64,000 nt of DNA from Oreohelix idahoensis (GCA_024509875.1 JAMPIV010009905.1:5001-69000), one strand, 5' to 3'; positions 46,033-59,200 are shown, numbered from the stretch's first letter. Program-made: numbers and translations. Notes: generated by a model not told the origin, from the sequence alone.

Positions 46033-47259
46033 TGTAACGAACAGTTTTAGTGTAAGGGGAAGTAAACTGGAGTATGTCAGTAGTTGAAATAGATTTTGAG
46101 TTATAGCACTTAGTTGCTTGTTAGCTATCGAATTATTTAGAGAGTATCTCGTGATAGTTTCGAGAGACAGATTACAGACAGCGTGAAAAGCGCTGATATA
46201 TTTATTCTGTAATGTTTGAGCGGAGTGAGAATAGCTCGCGGCTAGGAGCAGATGATTGATTGACTGAGTTGTGTTGACCGTGAGGAAGTCTCGTGTCTGC
46301 TTTTGAGCGGGACGAGTGTGTTATCTAGGGAGAGTGTTCCGGGCGTTTTGACCGGGTAGGAAGACAGTGTTTTTGGGAAGTGTGAAATGCCTGTACAGTG
46401 CTGAATTTAAAATGTCGACGGATTTTTCGCTGTGGGTACAGCGTAGTATGAAACTGCAGTTTTGATTATTGTGGAAATGTTTATAACTGCAGTGTGCAGT
46501 CTTTAAAGGCCATTATCTCCTGTGTGAGGAGTCTTGATTAATAAGAGTACTTTAGGCCATGAATCATTAGCTCCTGTGAGAGGATTGTTATTGAGGATTC
46601 TTTATAGCGCTGAGTTTAATAAGAGTACTTTAGGCCATGAATCATTTGCTCCTGTGAGAGGATTGTTATTGAGGATTCTTTATAGCGCTGAGTTTAATAA
46701 GAGTACTTTAGGCCATGAATCATGATATCATTGTAGCTGCCGAGTGCGCAGTTATTATGTGGTACTTTATATCTTGTGTTGTGCTGTGAACGGTATTCTA
46801 TGTGTATTTCATCAATGTGTTGTGACGTGAATAAACCCATATGAAATGTCATCAGTCGTTTACAACCATCCATGACTCTTGTGTACGTACCTGTGGTGTA
46901 AACGACTAAACCAACACACGCACTTAATATTACAAGTGTGACAGGGAACTTAACACGTATTTAGAAATAGCCCCGGAGTGGGCGTGGTCTATCTGTATCG
47001 AGAACTTGTGCATCGCTTACCAGTAGACTTCTACAGTGTTTGCCTGTGTGGCGTATATGTATGTATCAAATGTAGACATTACCAGATCCACAACACAGCA
47101 GCAACGTTAGCAGATAATCAATAAGACACCCTTACCGTACCATACACCAATCCTTTGTATCAGTTTCAGTGACAGCCATGATTGACTTTCACGTGCTTGA
47201 CGGAGGTACAACAGTAATGACCTCCCGGATTTTCCTATTATCTTTAGGGGGGTGTAACA
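46033..47259 (+). repeat. Element B LTR3 (1227 bp)
   Basis: Terminal LTR, ending TGTAACA before the ATAAC duplication. Confidence 0.92.
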
Positions 47260-47264
47260 ATAAC
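47260..47264. repeat. Element B TSD, right (ATAAC)
   Basis: Matches 33721-33725. Confidence 0.9.
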
Positions 47265-48897
47265 GTGTTTGAAAAAAACCTTACGTTACATAAATAGCCT
47301 ACCATGTAAACTCCAAATTGATTGGAGCGCAACAAATGAAAGCCTAACCACGATTGGTCGAACTATAAATACTATCTTTCGTTGTTAGGGGAAACGGGAA
47401 AAGGTAACATTTTTTCAAACACTTGTCGAAACGTGGCTCATTGGCCAGTCTCGCTGATATACACACTTGGGAGCGTTAGTTCGAGACCACTTGTTTAAAT
47501 GATCTTGATAAAGCAACAGTGCGTTGAAGCCAGCTCATAATTGTGTTAAATAAAAGCCTGGAACATAGGCAGATGGAAATTTGTGCCAGTTTGTGCCAGA
47601 ATTCATTGCTAATCAACGTATCTGTGTTTATTCGTATGAATTGTGGTAAGCTTGAACCATTCAATATCTTTTAATGAAAATTGAATGTGAATTGTTGATT
47701 TATGCCTGTATATATATGTGTAGTTCAGTGGCAAATGTGAGGTAAAGCCTGTAATGCTCCAGCCTGAACAGAGGGTGTCGGAGGGTAGTAAAACGGCATG
47801 GAATGGCCAAATAGTACACTGACACCTGGATGATTGACTAGAAAGAAATAATGCTGGAAGTGCAGAGGCGTAGTAACCATTAAGAAGGGTAATACTGGAA
47901 TAAAGTATTTCAAATGAAGCTGACAGTTGGCCTAATGCTCTGAACTCAATGTTTGTGCTGTGTTGTGATCAATGTAACAGGAGAGTTTAAGTTAGTTATG
48001 AAATAGAAGGTACATCCTTCTTGATTTCAGGGACAGTGGTCTTGATGGTACTGAGCAGCACCTGGTCAGAGCTTTGCTGAATCCAGTGTCGGACAGCATA
48101 CTCCTTGGTCCTTTTAGCTATCAGTGAGGTGTCTCCAGAGCCCAGAGGAGAATTCGAGCAGAGGAGTCCTTTCCTGCCGCCATCACGCCAGATAAGCTAA
48201 CTTGGCCAGCTGAGCTCAACATTATGTCCCCTCATCTTGAACTGACTTTTTAAAATTAACATTAAGAGGGGAATTTACTTGTCTTAAAATCAGGAACTGT
48301 GAACATCTCCAATACTGGTCCCTAAAGACAAACTATTGAAGTCATGATGACAAATACCAACAGAGCTTGAACAAAACAAAACCAGTATTACCTCATTTTA
48401 CTACTACACAACTGACACACATAGAACATTTGTAATATATGTCACTACAATATTCATATTAAATACATTCTGTACATAACTTGTAATTTAAATTGATTGT
48501 GATTCCTGGTTCCCTAGAAGTTGAATCAGGACACATATTCATTCATGCCAGTAATGAATACATATTGTTATTTGAAAGTTTATCAGTGACTCTTTTAAGA
48601 TATCTTTGTAGAGTGTTATATGTATGTGAGTGTCACAGTGTTGTCAAGAGTAGTGGATTAAATTAAATTGTTTATCTGTCTGTTGTTGTGACTTACACTT
48701 CACCATACTCATACCCTAGACACATAACGTAGCATCACACTATTCCAGAATAATTCTGACTGAGATATATAGATATGTGGTAGCAAGTAAGGTTATCTAT
48801 AATACACTACTCTTAATAGATATAGATACCTTCACAGCTGATCTCAGTCAGTACACTAAGTTCCCTATAAGTATTTATAACATCCCACTTCACCACA
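47265..48897 (+). mobile_element. Gypsy element A, 3' LTR, second part
   Basis: Matches 26570-28204 with a handful of substitutions and small indels, and ends CACCACA at 48897. After it, H1 resumes with GACATTGAGTGG. Confidence 0.92.
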
Positions 48898-49604
48898 GAC
48901 ATTGAGTGGTTTTATATTTCTTACTTGCGTAAGTAGTGACTATCATTCAATGTATATTTTGAATAGAGCTCCCAACACTAGTTGCATCAGAACTAGGTTC
49001 GAGGATTTGAGTAAATTTGCAAAACTAGTCTTACACCTCAAACCATGTAGAGCAGAAAATATCCTTGTGTTGGAAAGTATTTAACTCAAGGAATACTTAT
49101 GATGATAAAGAAATCAAGGACAAATCTGAAGAGATGGGTAAATGTCGTCGAACCTAAAATAAGACGTTAACCTAAAGGAAGGAACACGGTGGAATGAAAA
49201 AGTTCGCCATATTTGACAAGTTGAGTAGGCCTATGAGATAAAGATGCGAAAGGGATCTTTGCATCGATGAAAGCATCTGATGATATGTTAGAACTTTATT
49301 GTGCTTATTATTGTAAAATGTTCTGAATTCCAGACTTTGTTGAAATTTAAGTTTCATGCTGAAAGATATTAAAAGATGTGCATGAAATAAAACGCTGTTG
49401 AGGAAGTGAATTGCTACAGTTTGAGATTAAGCTAAGAAATCTATCCATCTCAATTAAATTTGCTGCATCAACACCTAAGAGAAGAAAATCGAACCTGGTA
49501 ACCCCAATTTAGGAGAGAAATCTAGATCTCTGGTGATTAGGCCAGTTACAAACCTACTCTCTGTAAAGTAAACTGAAAACCCTGCATACACCGGCACTGC
49601 CACA
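48898..49604 (-). mobile_element. Solo LTR H1, right part
   Basis: Aligns with 55404-56122 of H2 at roughly 90 percent by eye. Its minus-strand 5' end is TGTGGCAG at 49604, followed outward by the CTCT duplication. Confidence 0.8.
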
Positions 49605-49870
49605 CTCTCTGTGATGTCCTGGGTCCACCGTCGTCTAGGTCGACCCCTTCCCCCTTTTTCAGGGACCATGCCTTCCATCACTGTTTTTTCCAGACTATTA
49701 TGCCTTTTTATATGACCGAACAATTTCAGCTTCCTTATTGCGATGGTATTTAGGAGCCAATGTTCCTGTACGTTTAGTGAGTGTAGTACTTCTCTGTTGG
49801 TCTTTTTTCTGTCCAGGGTATTATCAACATCCTTCTGTAGCATTTCATTTCGAATGATGTAATCTTTATA
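49605..49870 (-). pseudogene. LINE C-terminal fragment, proximal part
   Basis: The minus-strand translation shows IRKLKLFGHIKRHNSLEKTV, then GGRGRPRRRWTQDI, the C-terminal signature of RTE-type and related endonuclease-RT proteins. The open frame continues past 49605 into H1 only by chance. The true continuation is at 25635-25520. Nothing upstream of about 49870 looks like LINE, so the copy is 5' truncated. Confidence 0.8.
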
Positions 49871-50663
49871 ATAATATTATTCAATAATAGGTGAAGAAAG
49901 ACAGACACTTAACCACTAAAGTAAGTGACTGTTACACATTGTCACATACATAAATTTTTTTTTCCTTTTGTTTAATAGTGACTGGTATGTCAAATTGTGT
50001 CATACACATAATCTAAGCAATGAATAATCAATAATTTCCATCCAGTAAATACAAATCGCGTGACTATTTCCATTAACGTTAGTTATCCAGTCCAATCCTG
50101 TATGGGAAAAAGCTATATTTCCAATAAAGTAATTTCCATTCCGTGTACAAAATCACATACTGTTCGAAGTTGAAAGTAAAAACTTTTCCTTGAATTTGTC
50201 CATGACTGTTGTCTATTCAATAATGTAATATGCAAAATCCATAAGTCCGCAAACTCTGAAGTGAAGTAACCGAGAAAAGTTCCATATCAAAACTCCTTGT
50301 TAATTCCCTTGGATACTTGAATAAGCTTTAACATAACAGTTGTTTCCCCTGCACGTATAACATACCGTCTTTTGATACAAAATGTGTGTATGTTGAAAAC
50401 GTTTCGAACTGATTCCATTCAAATATCTGCACATATATCACGATTAACAGTTAGTAGTTGAACTGTGCATCTGGACATGACAGTAAGATGTCTCTATGAA
50501 ATGACTGAAGTCGAATGAAATGTCACACAATATGAAGTGATCATGATTCAGTATCATCATGTTGCTGTGCGGGTCGCATTGATGTAACAATCTTTCGGTT
50601 CGCACTATTGACCTGTCATCTTAGCATCATTTTTTGGTGATGCGTGGATGGCAGGGAGGATAG
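49871..50663. other. Unassigned, no supported gene
   Basis: AT-rich, nothing recognised. Confidence 0.4.
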
Positions 50664-50826
50664 TGTGATTCGCTTGCATAGCTAGGCGGGGTTGTCGCAC
50701 GGAAGGTCCAGTGTTCAAATCCTGGGTAAGCCATTCATGTCTGTTGTTTTTCTGTTGTCTAGTGTTCTACTTCTTTATTTCTTACGAGTGCCTGAAAACA
50801 TACCTTTATGTTTGTTTCATATTAAT
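50664..50826 (+). mobile_element. tRNA-derived SINE, family S1, copy 2
   Basis: Same unit as 13704-13868: A box CATAGCTAGGCGG, a degraded B box (GTGTTCAAATCCT) and the CTGTTGTTTTTCTG tail. Confidence 0.8.
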
Positions 50827-53800
50827 AAACTCTGACTGTACATGTATTGATTACATTGAATCACGTGTATCATCTGAACTTGTTGAATTGATAAATGATG
50901 TGGTGTCCTTGATATATCTTGAATGGACAAGATGGTCCTTGTACCCTGAGACTCCCTGTTATCGACCTGATGGTATAGTGTCACTGCTGGAGCGCCAACG
51001 AGGCTCTCTCTGCTTTTGGGTTTGTAAAACGAGCTGTATGTAAATATGCCAAGGCACGCTGGGCAGTCTGGAGAGTGACGTAGGCCTCCATAAAGTCTCG
51101 CTGTAGTTTATATAAGGCAAAGACAATCGTCCACGAAAATGCACCAGTACACGAATCAAGACAAAATGTAGGCAATACATAGGCAAACGCAGTCACCGAA
51201 GTCATCTGCATTTCCGAAGTTGATCGATTCTTGATCCAAACGTGTGGATTCTAAGAATAAAGGGAAATTGAGCGATATGTAACTTCAAGTCTGATGAATT
51301 AGAATAACAGCGTATGATACATTTAAAGCAACATAACTGTATGTAATACGACAATACCATCTGTCGAGTTCCACCTTATCGACGAAGACAGAACTAAAAT
51401 AATGACTAAAAAATTAGACAAGACATATCTATAGAAATTATATTCTGCCTAAAAGACTGTGAATCTATTCCATAGAATGAAAAATTTCAAGATTTAACCT
51501 CCTCGAGGCAGAAGAATCCTTAGGTTTAAGCAACCCACTTTACACCTCGAGACCAAGAAAATAAATATTTATAAATCTTATTCTGGTTTTAGAAAGTTAA
51601 GTAGTAAGATACCAAAGACGTAAGGTATTCAAGAATGAATGACATCGGATAACATGTTCCTCTTACATAGATGAAAGACACTATCATCAATATATGTAAT
51701 ATAGTTATATGGAACAGAGAAAATCTGTAGCCTGCTGCGAATAAAGGTAGTACTAGATATTCCCTACGACACAGAAAATACAAAGATAGATGCTCAGCAT
51801 AGCAAAGAGCATAGCACATAGTCATAGTATAGTATATAGATGAGTGTATTCTACCTACACTATCATTAAGGCAAGAGTATGCATGTATCTGGAAAGGAAT
51901 ACGTATAACTTTATCACGCAAAAAAGCAAAACAATCTGTAACATCTGAAAACAAAGAGAAAACGTCATTAAAAACACCACACTCCTCAATGTAGTGGCTA
52001 GTACAATCCGCATGAGATCATGGGATGTCAGTATCTGAAAGAACATAACTGAGAAACATTAAAATCCATGATGCTCTTTTCTAAAAGGGAAAAATCATAT
52101 ATTAGCAACATTGTTATCAACAACCGTGGATAACATGACCTCGATACTGTGGGTATTATAAACTATAAACTGGATATGGTGGATTCTATACCAACACCCA
52201 GTGAATCACTCAAGACAAAATAAGCCATCTGATGATTTATCAACAGACTGGCAATCTTCAATCGAGTCTTCATTGATGGAAGGAAGCTATATTCCTTTGA
52301 ACCACCATTATCATTCTTATCCAACATGTAAATGAGCATGTACCTGCCTAGGCGTCTGTGCTCAGGTAGTATTTACCTAGGCATGTCGTTTTAACTCCCA
52401 CCTCATAAGATCATCATCAGTACATTTACAATGTCTAGTGACATTTCGTAAAATAATCCCAAACACTGGTATGGACAACAACCATACCATAGACATGCCT
52501 GTAACATACTGAGTATCTAAAACACAACTGCAGTGGGATAATAGTAGTATAGACACCAACTAGTTGTTCACACAACAACTCCCATCAAAAAACACCGATA
52601 CTGTCTCATGACATTAGCACATGACTGGTAAAATATTTCACCACAGGACCTTCGGAACTCCCTCCAGCTGAAATAGACATAGTCAGAAGAATCAGTATTG
52701 TTTTACACGTTCATACCATATTCATAATCATTCTGAAATGGATGAATAACAACTGATGCACAATAGCATTAAAATCTGTTTGATGGTGCATCAACTGTAC
52801 CTCAAGACAATGGTCTTGAAAATAGGCACCGTTGTCACGATTGACAACCATACGTGCACCCCTATCTGAATAAAAATAGACAAGTGCTTCTCTAACATCG
52901 AAGCTGTCAATGGGCAAAAGACGTACAAACTTTACGTCGGCTGTGAATTGAAAAAAATTCACCCAGTGCCTGCCATGAAGTGCCTGCCATGAAGTGTCTG
53001 CCATGAAGTGCCTGATGGCAGATTTCTTACTAGAACTGTGCGTGAGTATGCACCTTTAGTCCCATGAGAATCATGGACATTATTCCTTCTTCTGGATGTA
53101 CTATCTGTAATGATTTCTAAATACAATATCTGTAAAGTGTGTAGTTGGTTGTTTGACTGGCCACTACTGTAGAATGTCGTTGTAGTCTAACCCGCTGTAA
53201 ATGGGTAACTCACTCTAGTCCTGAGTTAGGGAAGGCAAATACAGCAAGGCAGTGTCTGCTATGGGATTACTGTCAAGTAATCGTTCCTCAGGTGGTACTG
53301 GTGGTCATCATTGTAAATGGTAGAGTATCCTTCCTGCTCGTTACACATGAGACAGGCAAGTACAACAAAGGTCAACTCAACCGACGCATGATTGTGTATG
53401 TATGGAGTGAGAGTGGAAACTACGCGAATGGTGGACTGTTCGATGTAGTTGACACTTGATACTATTTCACTCACACTCTTAGGCAAGTCAAAGATGTTAG
53501 GAACCGTTGTTGACGTTTCTATGCTTTTAATAATGACGCACACACTTGGACATCACGGAATACAGTCATGAGTATGTTGACATAGCAAATCATAAGGTAG
53601 TAGAATAGTAGTACATTTCATTCAGCATTCAATATTAAATAGTCAATCAATGTTCCGGTGGATTATTGATATATATATATATATACCCAAACTGACTAAA
53701 CGCATCAGTGGGCATGTGTGTGTAGACATACAAAGAGTTCACTGGACGAACCTTTTCTTTAGCTAAGTTCTCCAGCTGTATCTATAGTAAATATTTAGGT

Positions 53801-54279
53801 AACACAGTTAAACCACGATAGGGTTTTAATCTTAATGAGATCTCCGTGCCACTGTCCGAATAATAAGACTCCTGATCCGTTCTTTGGACAGTGAACCATA
53901 ATGATGACAGGAATACAAAATGGCCTCCTTCCCTGAGTTTTCGCTCACTCGCCCAGCATAAGGATAATTATCAGCCACAGTTAATTCATAACTTGAATAT
54001 ATAGGATTTCCTATAGTTTCCATACAGTCCCTTAGTCAGAAGGTTGCTTCATAAAGACATAAGCGCTGATGGAACCTGTCATCTTCATCAATCTATTCAA
54101 ACGACCAACGATGCTCGAAAATACGATGTTTCATCTAGGTCTAACCATAAGGAGATCATCAAAGGCAAAAACGGGTCTGGCTTTACCTGGAGTCCGAATT
54201 CAAACATAATGAAATACATGAGAAGAGTCTCTAACATCATACACTTGCAGAGACATTCCTTCCTTATGGAAAAATCATC
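50827..54279. other. Unassigned region with several short minus-strand ORFs
   Basis: Minus-strand open stretches lie at 54023-53832, 53543-53259, 53004-52711, 52559-52377, 51954-51589 and 51211-50981. None has a motif I recognise, they are in different frames, and there is no link such as splice sites that I can defend. They may be the decayed remains of one minus-strand gene or element, or background. Plus-strand 54044-54370 is also open but runs into the LTR of element C. An (AT)n run lies near 53672-53690. Confidence 0.3.
52967..53022. repeat. 14-bp tandem repeat
   Basis: Three units of TG(C/T)CTGCCATGAAG and a partial fourth. In the minus-strand ORF there it gives no clear protein repeat. 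Confidence 0.8.
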
Positions 54280-54746
54280 CATAACTCACTTTAAACCTTT
54301 AACAGGGCCAGCCCTTGGAAAACACAGCCATTTCTCGGTGGCTACTTCGGAACTCATCACGACTCGTTAAGACAACCCATACTTCCGCTAGAGCGGCATG
54401 ACAAGAATATAGTCCTGCCTACCCATCCAAAATATACAATACAGGACTGATTCTACTTGTACTAATAATATGTAATACATATGAATTCAGGCCATAAACA
54501 TAACAAGTAAAATTAATCTATTTTCCGGCCCGAACAAATAAGGACGGACATGAGTTCAATATCCATGCGCCGAATCAATATCAAGAACGATCACTCCTAT
54601 AATCAAAAGTGTAAATTAATAATGAATTATCTAGCTTTACCATAGAAAGCATTTTCATACACAAATGAATGAATGTATATATATTTTCCATATTAAATAG
54701 CCATATCGTATTTTTGTAATATGTGCGTCAAAATATGCACGCAACA
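54280..54746 (-). repeat. Element C 3' LTR (467-bp repeated part)
   Basis: Matches 61491-61957 over exactly 467 bp with about five differences. On the minus strand it begins TGTTGCGTGCATA and follows a purine-rich tract. The inner limit ends GAGTTATG rather than CA, so the real LTR may be longer and truncated here. No TSD was found. Confidence 0.75.
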
Positions 54747-54765
54747 GATTACCACACCCCTCGGG
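54747..54765 (-). promoter_or_regulatory. Polypurine tract candidate of element C
   Basis: On the minus strand GAGGGGTGTGGTAATC directly precedes TGTTGCG of the 3' LTR. Confidence 0.55.
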
Positions 54766-55056
54766 AAAAAAAAAATGGTACTTTTTTTTTTTTTGAAATA
54801 CATCTAGGAGCAACATACAATAGGCTCACAACGCACCAATAACAATGCGCAGATGATAAGCATTGAGAATATATTTCATGAACTTAGAGAAATTATTTCT
54901 CTAAGTATAAATATTTCCAGAGAGGTGTCACCAACGCATACTACAATACTGGCAATGCCACACTTTCTACATCAGTTTATACATAAATGTCATCTTAGAT
55001 ATCTTAACATCATGATCATCGAAGACGAAAAAAACATTGAAAGATCAGCGGTGAAT
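54766..55056 (-). other. Element C 3' untranslated part, distal
   Basis: Non-coding. It includes A and T homopolymers at about 54769-54793. It was continuous with 56123-56238 before H2 inserted. Confidence 0.6.
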
Positions 55057-56122
55057 TGTAGCCGTGTATACCGTGCTTTATTCAGAGAACAGACTATATT
55101 CTAACAAGACGAGAAGAAGCACAGACCACCCCATAATTTTATATTTTATGAGAAACAGAAAATAATAAATTATAGTGTCACATATTTAGGACAGAGTCGC
55201 TTCCACACGCCATTTCTAATAATTGGGTGATTTCCCCTGACCAATCGGATAGCTCAGATTTACCCCGGGGAATATAGAACAGGACGCCATCTGGCAGTCA
55301 GAATGAAGGAGCGAAACTGAATAGGACGTGTCTAGTCCAGCTCTACATATTCCTTAGTTTGAGTAAATCAACTGCAACATTTATTTTAAAATGTGTATTT
55401 CAGGACATTGAGTGGTTTTGTATTCCTTACTTGCGTAAGTAGTAACTATCATTCAACGCATATTTGAATAGAGCTTCCAACTCTGGTTGCAGCAGAACTA
55501 GGTTCGAAGATTGAGTCAATTTGCAAAACTAGTCTTACACATAAAACCATGCTGAGCTGAAAATACCCTTGTGTTGGAAAATATTTAACTCAAGGAATAC
55601 CTAAGATAATAAAGAAATCAAAGGACTAATCTGAAGGAATGAGAATATGTCGTCGAACCCAAAATAAGACGTTAGGCCTAACCTAAAGGAAGAAAACGGT
55701 GGAAAGAAAAAGTTCGCCATCTTTGACAAATTGAGTAGGCCTATGAGATAAAGATGCAAAAGGGATTTTTGCATCGATGAAAGCATCTGATGATATGTTA
55801 AAACTTTATTGTGCTTATTATTGTAAAAACGTTCTGAATTCCAGACTTTTGTTGAAATTTGACTTCATACTGTAAGACATTAAAAGATTTGTTTGAAATA
55901 GAACGCTGTTGCAAAAGTGAATTTCTACAGTTTGAGATTTAGCTAAGAAATCTATCCATCTCAGTTAAATTTGCTACATCAACACCTAAGAGAAGAAAAT
56001 CGAACCTGGTGACCCAATCTTACAAAGGAGAGGAAAAAATATCTCTAGCGGTCAAGGCTAGTTAACCAAACCTACTCTCTATAAAATAAACTGTAAACCC
56101 TGCATACCCCGACACTGCCACA
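55057..56122 (-). mobile_element. Solo LTR H2 (1066 bp) with 4-bp TSD GAAT
   Basis: On the minus strand it runs TGTGGCAG...GGCTACA. It is flanked by GAAT at 55053-55056 and 56123-56126. It has the same family and TSD length as H1, and no internal coding region. It lies inside element C between pol and the 3' LTR, so it inserted after C. Confidence 0.85.
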
Positions 56123-56238
56123 GAATAAACATCAATGAACCGCTAAGTAGTGTTACAATCAATATATGATATATTACATATGTGTACACATTTCAACATA
56201 GGAACAACTGTAGCAAAGTTAGGCATATAATTTAACAG
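56123..56238 (-). other. Element C 3' untranslated part, proximal
   Basis: Short non-coding stretch between the pol stop and the H2 insertion point. Confidence 0.6.
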
Positions 56239-59200
56239 TTATGAATCATGTGGGCATCTAGACAAAATATCTGCCATCACATTTTCTGACCCACGGATAG
56301 CTCGCACCGAAAAATGAAACGGCTGCAGAGCAATCGCGTATCGCGTTGATCTCGCGCTCTTCAGATTTTTACTCTGAATAGCCGTAAGAGCTTTCTGGTC
56401 AGTTTCCACAATGAAATGCGCGCCAAGAAGAAATCTTTGAAGTTTAAGGATTGACCAAACCATAGCCAATAATTCACGGTCTAGGACCGAGTAATTCTTC
56501 TCTGCGGCATTTAATTTTCGAGAAATATACATCACAGGATGCAGAGTTCCAGAGTACTCTTGCATTAGTGCTGCTCCAATCCCTGTGGATGAAGCGTCAC
56601 TACGAAGAATAAATGTCTTATCCTTAGAAGGCAATACTAGGATAGGTGAAGTAGAAAACATAGTTTTAACCTTATCCAAAGAGGATTGACATTCTTGAGT
56701 CCAATGGACTACATTAGGAGACCCTTTCTTTAGCAAGGAAGAAAGAGGTGACATAATGGAGGACAGATTCGGAATGAATCGTCCATAAAATTGTATTAGA
56801 CCTAAGAGACTTCGCACTTGCTTTTTAGTCTTAGGAATAGAAATGTTAAGTATCTTACTTGTATTATGGTCTTCTGTTTTTAGGAAACCATGACCAACAC
56901 GGTGACCTAAGAAAGATATTTCGCTAAAACCAATGCAAGCTTTAGATGGTTTTGCTGTTAGGTTATGCTCGCGTAAGATAGAGAATAGTTCGTTTAACCC
57001 GTTACAGTGATCTTCCCAAGTATCACTGAAAAGACAGATGTCATCAAGATATGCAATGACATCTGAGCGATGAGATAGGATTCGACGCATCATGCGTACG
57101 AATGTTGCAGGGGCGTTCATTAGGCCGAAAGGCATGAAATTCCATTGGAATAGACCCGTAGGCGTCGAAAAAGCAGTAAACGGTTTGGCGTGTTCGGATA
57201 ATGGAACTTGCCAATATCCCTTAGACAAATCAAGTTTAGTAAAGAAATGGGAATTCGATAGTCTCGTAAGTAACTCTTCTAGTAAAGGCATAGGTTCAGC
57301 ATCAAATTTCGTCACCTGGTTCAATTTGCGATAATCAACGCAGAGACGTATGTTATTGTCTTTTTTTCGTACAATAACCATCGGCGAAGAATATGCCGAT
57401 GTGGATGGTTCAATAATTTTTAACTCTATCATCTCATCCAACTCTTTCTCTACCTGTGCTTGAAAATGTATCGGGATAGGATACGGTCTGACTCTTATAG
57501 GAGTATGGTCAGTAAGAATAATGTCATGTTGAATGACATCAGTTTGACCAGGAATGTCAGTAAGGACATCCTGAAATTGTTCTAACATAGTAGAAACTTG
57601 TTTCTGCTTTCCTGGAGATAATTTAGGAGAAATTGCAACATCTTTCCATGATTCATTAGAGTGAAGCGGAATCATTGGAAAAGGTAGATTTACATCCGAG
57701 AAACTCGTTTCCTCATCCTGTATTACTGACAGTGATGAGTAATGTCCATGTTGGACTGGAAAATCGTCCGTTGCCTGGAAAACAGGTTGTAAATAATCCG
57801 GACGTTCATGGAATTCCGTGAGCATGTTGATGTGGAAGGTTTTATGCTTCCCGTCAATATCGACGATATAGTCAACATCGGAAACTTTTGATATTACATC
57901 GTACGGACCTTTCCAAGAAATAAGAAGTCTGTTTTCCCTACAAGGTAGCAAGACAAATGCTTTGTCACCTGGACAAAGTTGTCGCAAGCATCTCTTTTTA
58001 TTGGCAAATTCCCTTGCCTTTTGCTTTGCAAATTCCGAAGAAGCGGTTGCCAATTTGCATGCTTCGATAATCTTATGTCTAAGTGCAATGACATATTCGT
58101 AAGAGGATTTTGTGTCATCGACAATATTATCAGCAGTTATGAGATCATGAAGTAAGGACATAGGACCTCGCGGTTTCGCGCCGAAGACAAGTTCAAAAGG
58201 AGAAAATCCTGTATGTTCGTTGGCGACCTCTCTATATGCAAAGAGAGCCGCGGGTAAAACCCTGTCCCAATCCTGAGGATGATCCTCAGTTATCTTACCT
58301 AGTAGGTTTTTCAGAGTTCTATTCAGACGTTCTACCATCCCATTGGACATAGGATGATAAATACTACTCAGAGATCTCTCTATCTTTAGAGTTGACATCA
58401 CTTGAGACATGGTATCCGATATGAGTTGGGTACCATGGTCCGATAATATTTCTGCTGGAAATCCCAGACGAGAAAATATTAACCAAAGAGCATCTGCAAT
58501 ATCAGCAGTAGTTATGCTCTTTAGAGGAACAGCCTCTGGCCAACGTGTGCACATGTCAACACACGTCAAGATAAATTTGTGTCCTCTAGCAGACTTTATC
58601 TTAAATGGACCAATAATGTCTATCGCCATTTTTTGAAATGGTCGAATGGGAATGTCTGCAGCCTGAATAGGAGCAGCATGGCGTGGACCTCTGGATTTAA
58701 CCTCTTGACATACTTTACAAGATCGACAATAGATTCGTATGTCCTTATTCACAGCAGGCCAAAAGAAAGATGCAAGAACTCTAGATTTCGTACGGGAAAA
58801 ACCCATATGTCCAGCACACTGAGAATCATGAGCGTGCTGTAAGATTTTAACTCTCATATTCTTGGGCACAAGAATTGGAGAATGAATGGATTTAGCGGAG
58901 TCTTGTACCATACGTACAAGTACGCCATTCCTCATCGTAATCCAAGATTTACGATTTGTATCCTTATTCGGATCACCTTTTGTTGCCAGAGTAAAGAATT
59001 TCTTTAGAGTAGGATCATCTTCCTGCTGTTTTATAAAGGAATCATGGGAAATCTCCAAGGAATCATCTTGGATCTGCGCATCATTATCTTCAGAATGTGA
59101 AGATTGCGGCATATTAAGAGCTTGAGCCCTAGTGATTACTGCATTAGCAGATTGCATATTAACATTTTCCCAATTAGAAATTTGCTGTGGAGTGCATTCT

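Larger units (their letters stand above)
33726..47259 (+). mobile_element. Element B: tandem, pol-less LTR retrotransposon array
   Basis: A 13.5-kb insertion bracketed by the 5-bp TSD ATAAC. The structure is LTR1 (33726-34855), internal 1 (34856-39831), LTR2 (39832-41056), internal 2 (41057-46032) and LTR3 (46033-47259). Both internal regions are 4976 bp and nearly identical. LTRs start TGTAACGAACAG and end GTGTAACA. I find no protease, RT, RNase H or integrase in any frame. The only sizeable coding sequence is one coiled-coil ORF per unit. It is therefore a large non-autonomous element. The superfamily is undecided; a 5-bp TSD fits gypsy or BEL/Pao. Confidence 0.9.

Noticed and set aside
33726..47259. 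Two independent adjacent insertions of element B
   Set aside because: There is no TSD around the middle LTR and only one ATAAC pair at the outer ends, so a single array with a shared LTR fits better.
25859..48897. Segmental duplication of a host locus as the cause of the paired 2.3-kb blocks
   Set aside because: The blocks flank gypsy A directly, with a primer-binding-like site on one side and a polypurine tract on the other, and end TG...CA, so they are LTRs.
55057..56122. H2 as the 3' LTR of element C
   Set aside because: No matching copy lies upstream of gag, no polypurine tract precedes it, and it has its own GAAT duplication. The 467-bp repeat pair fits the C LTRs better.
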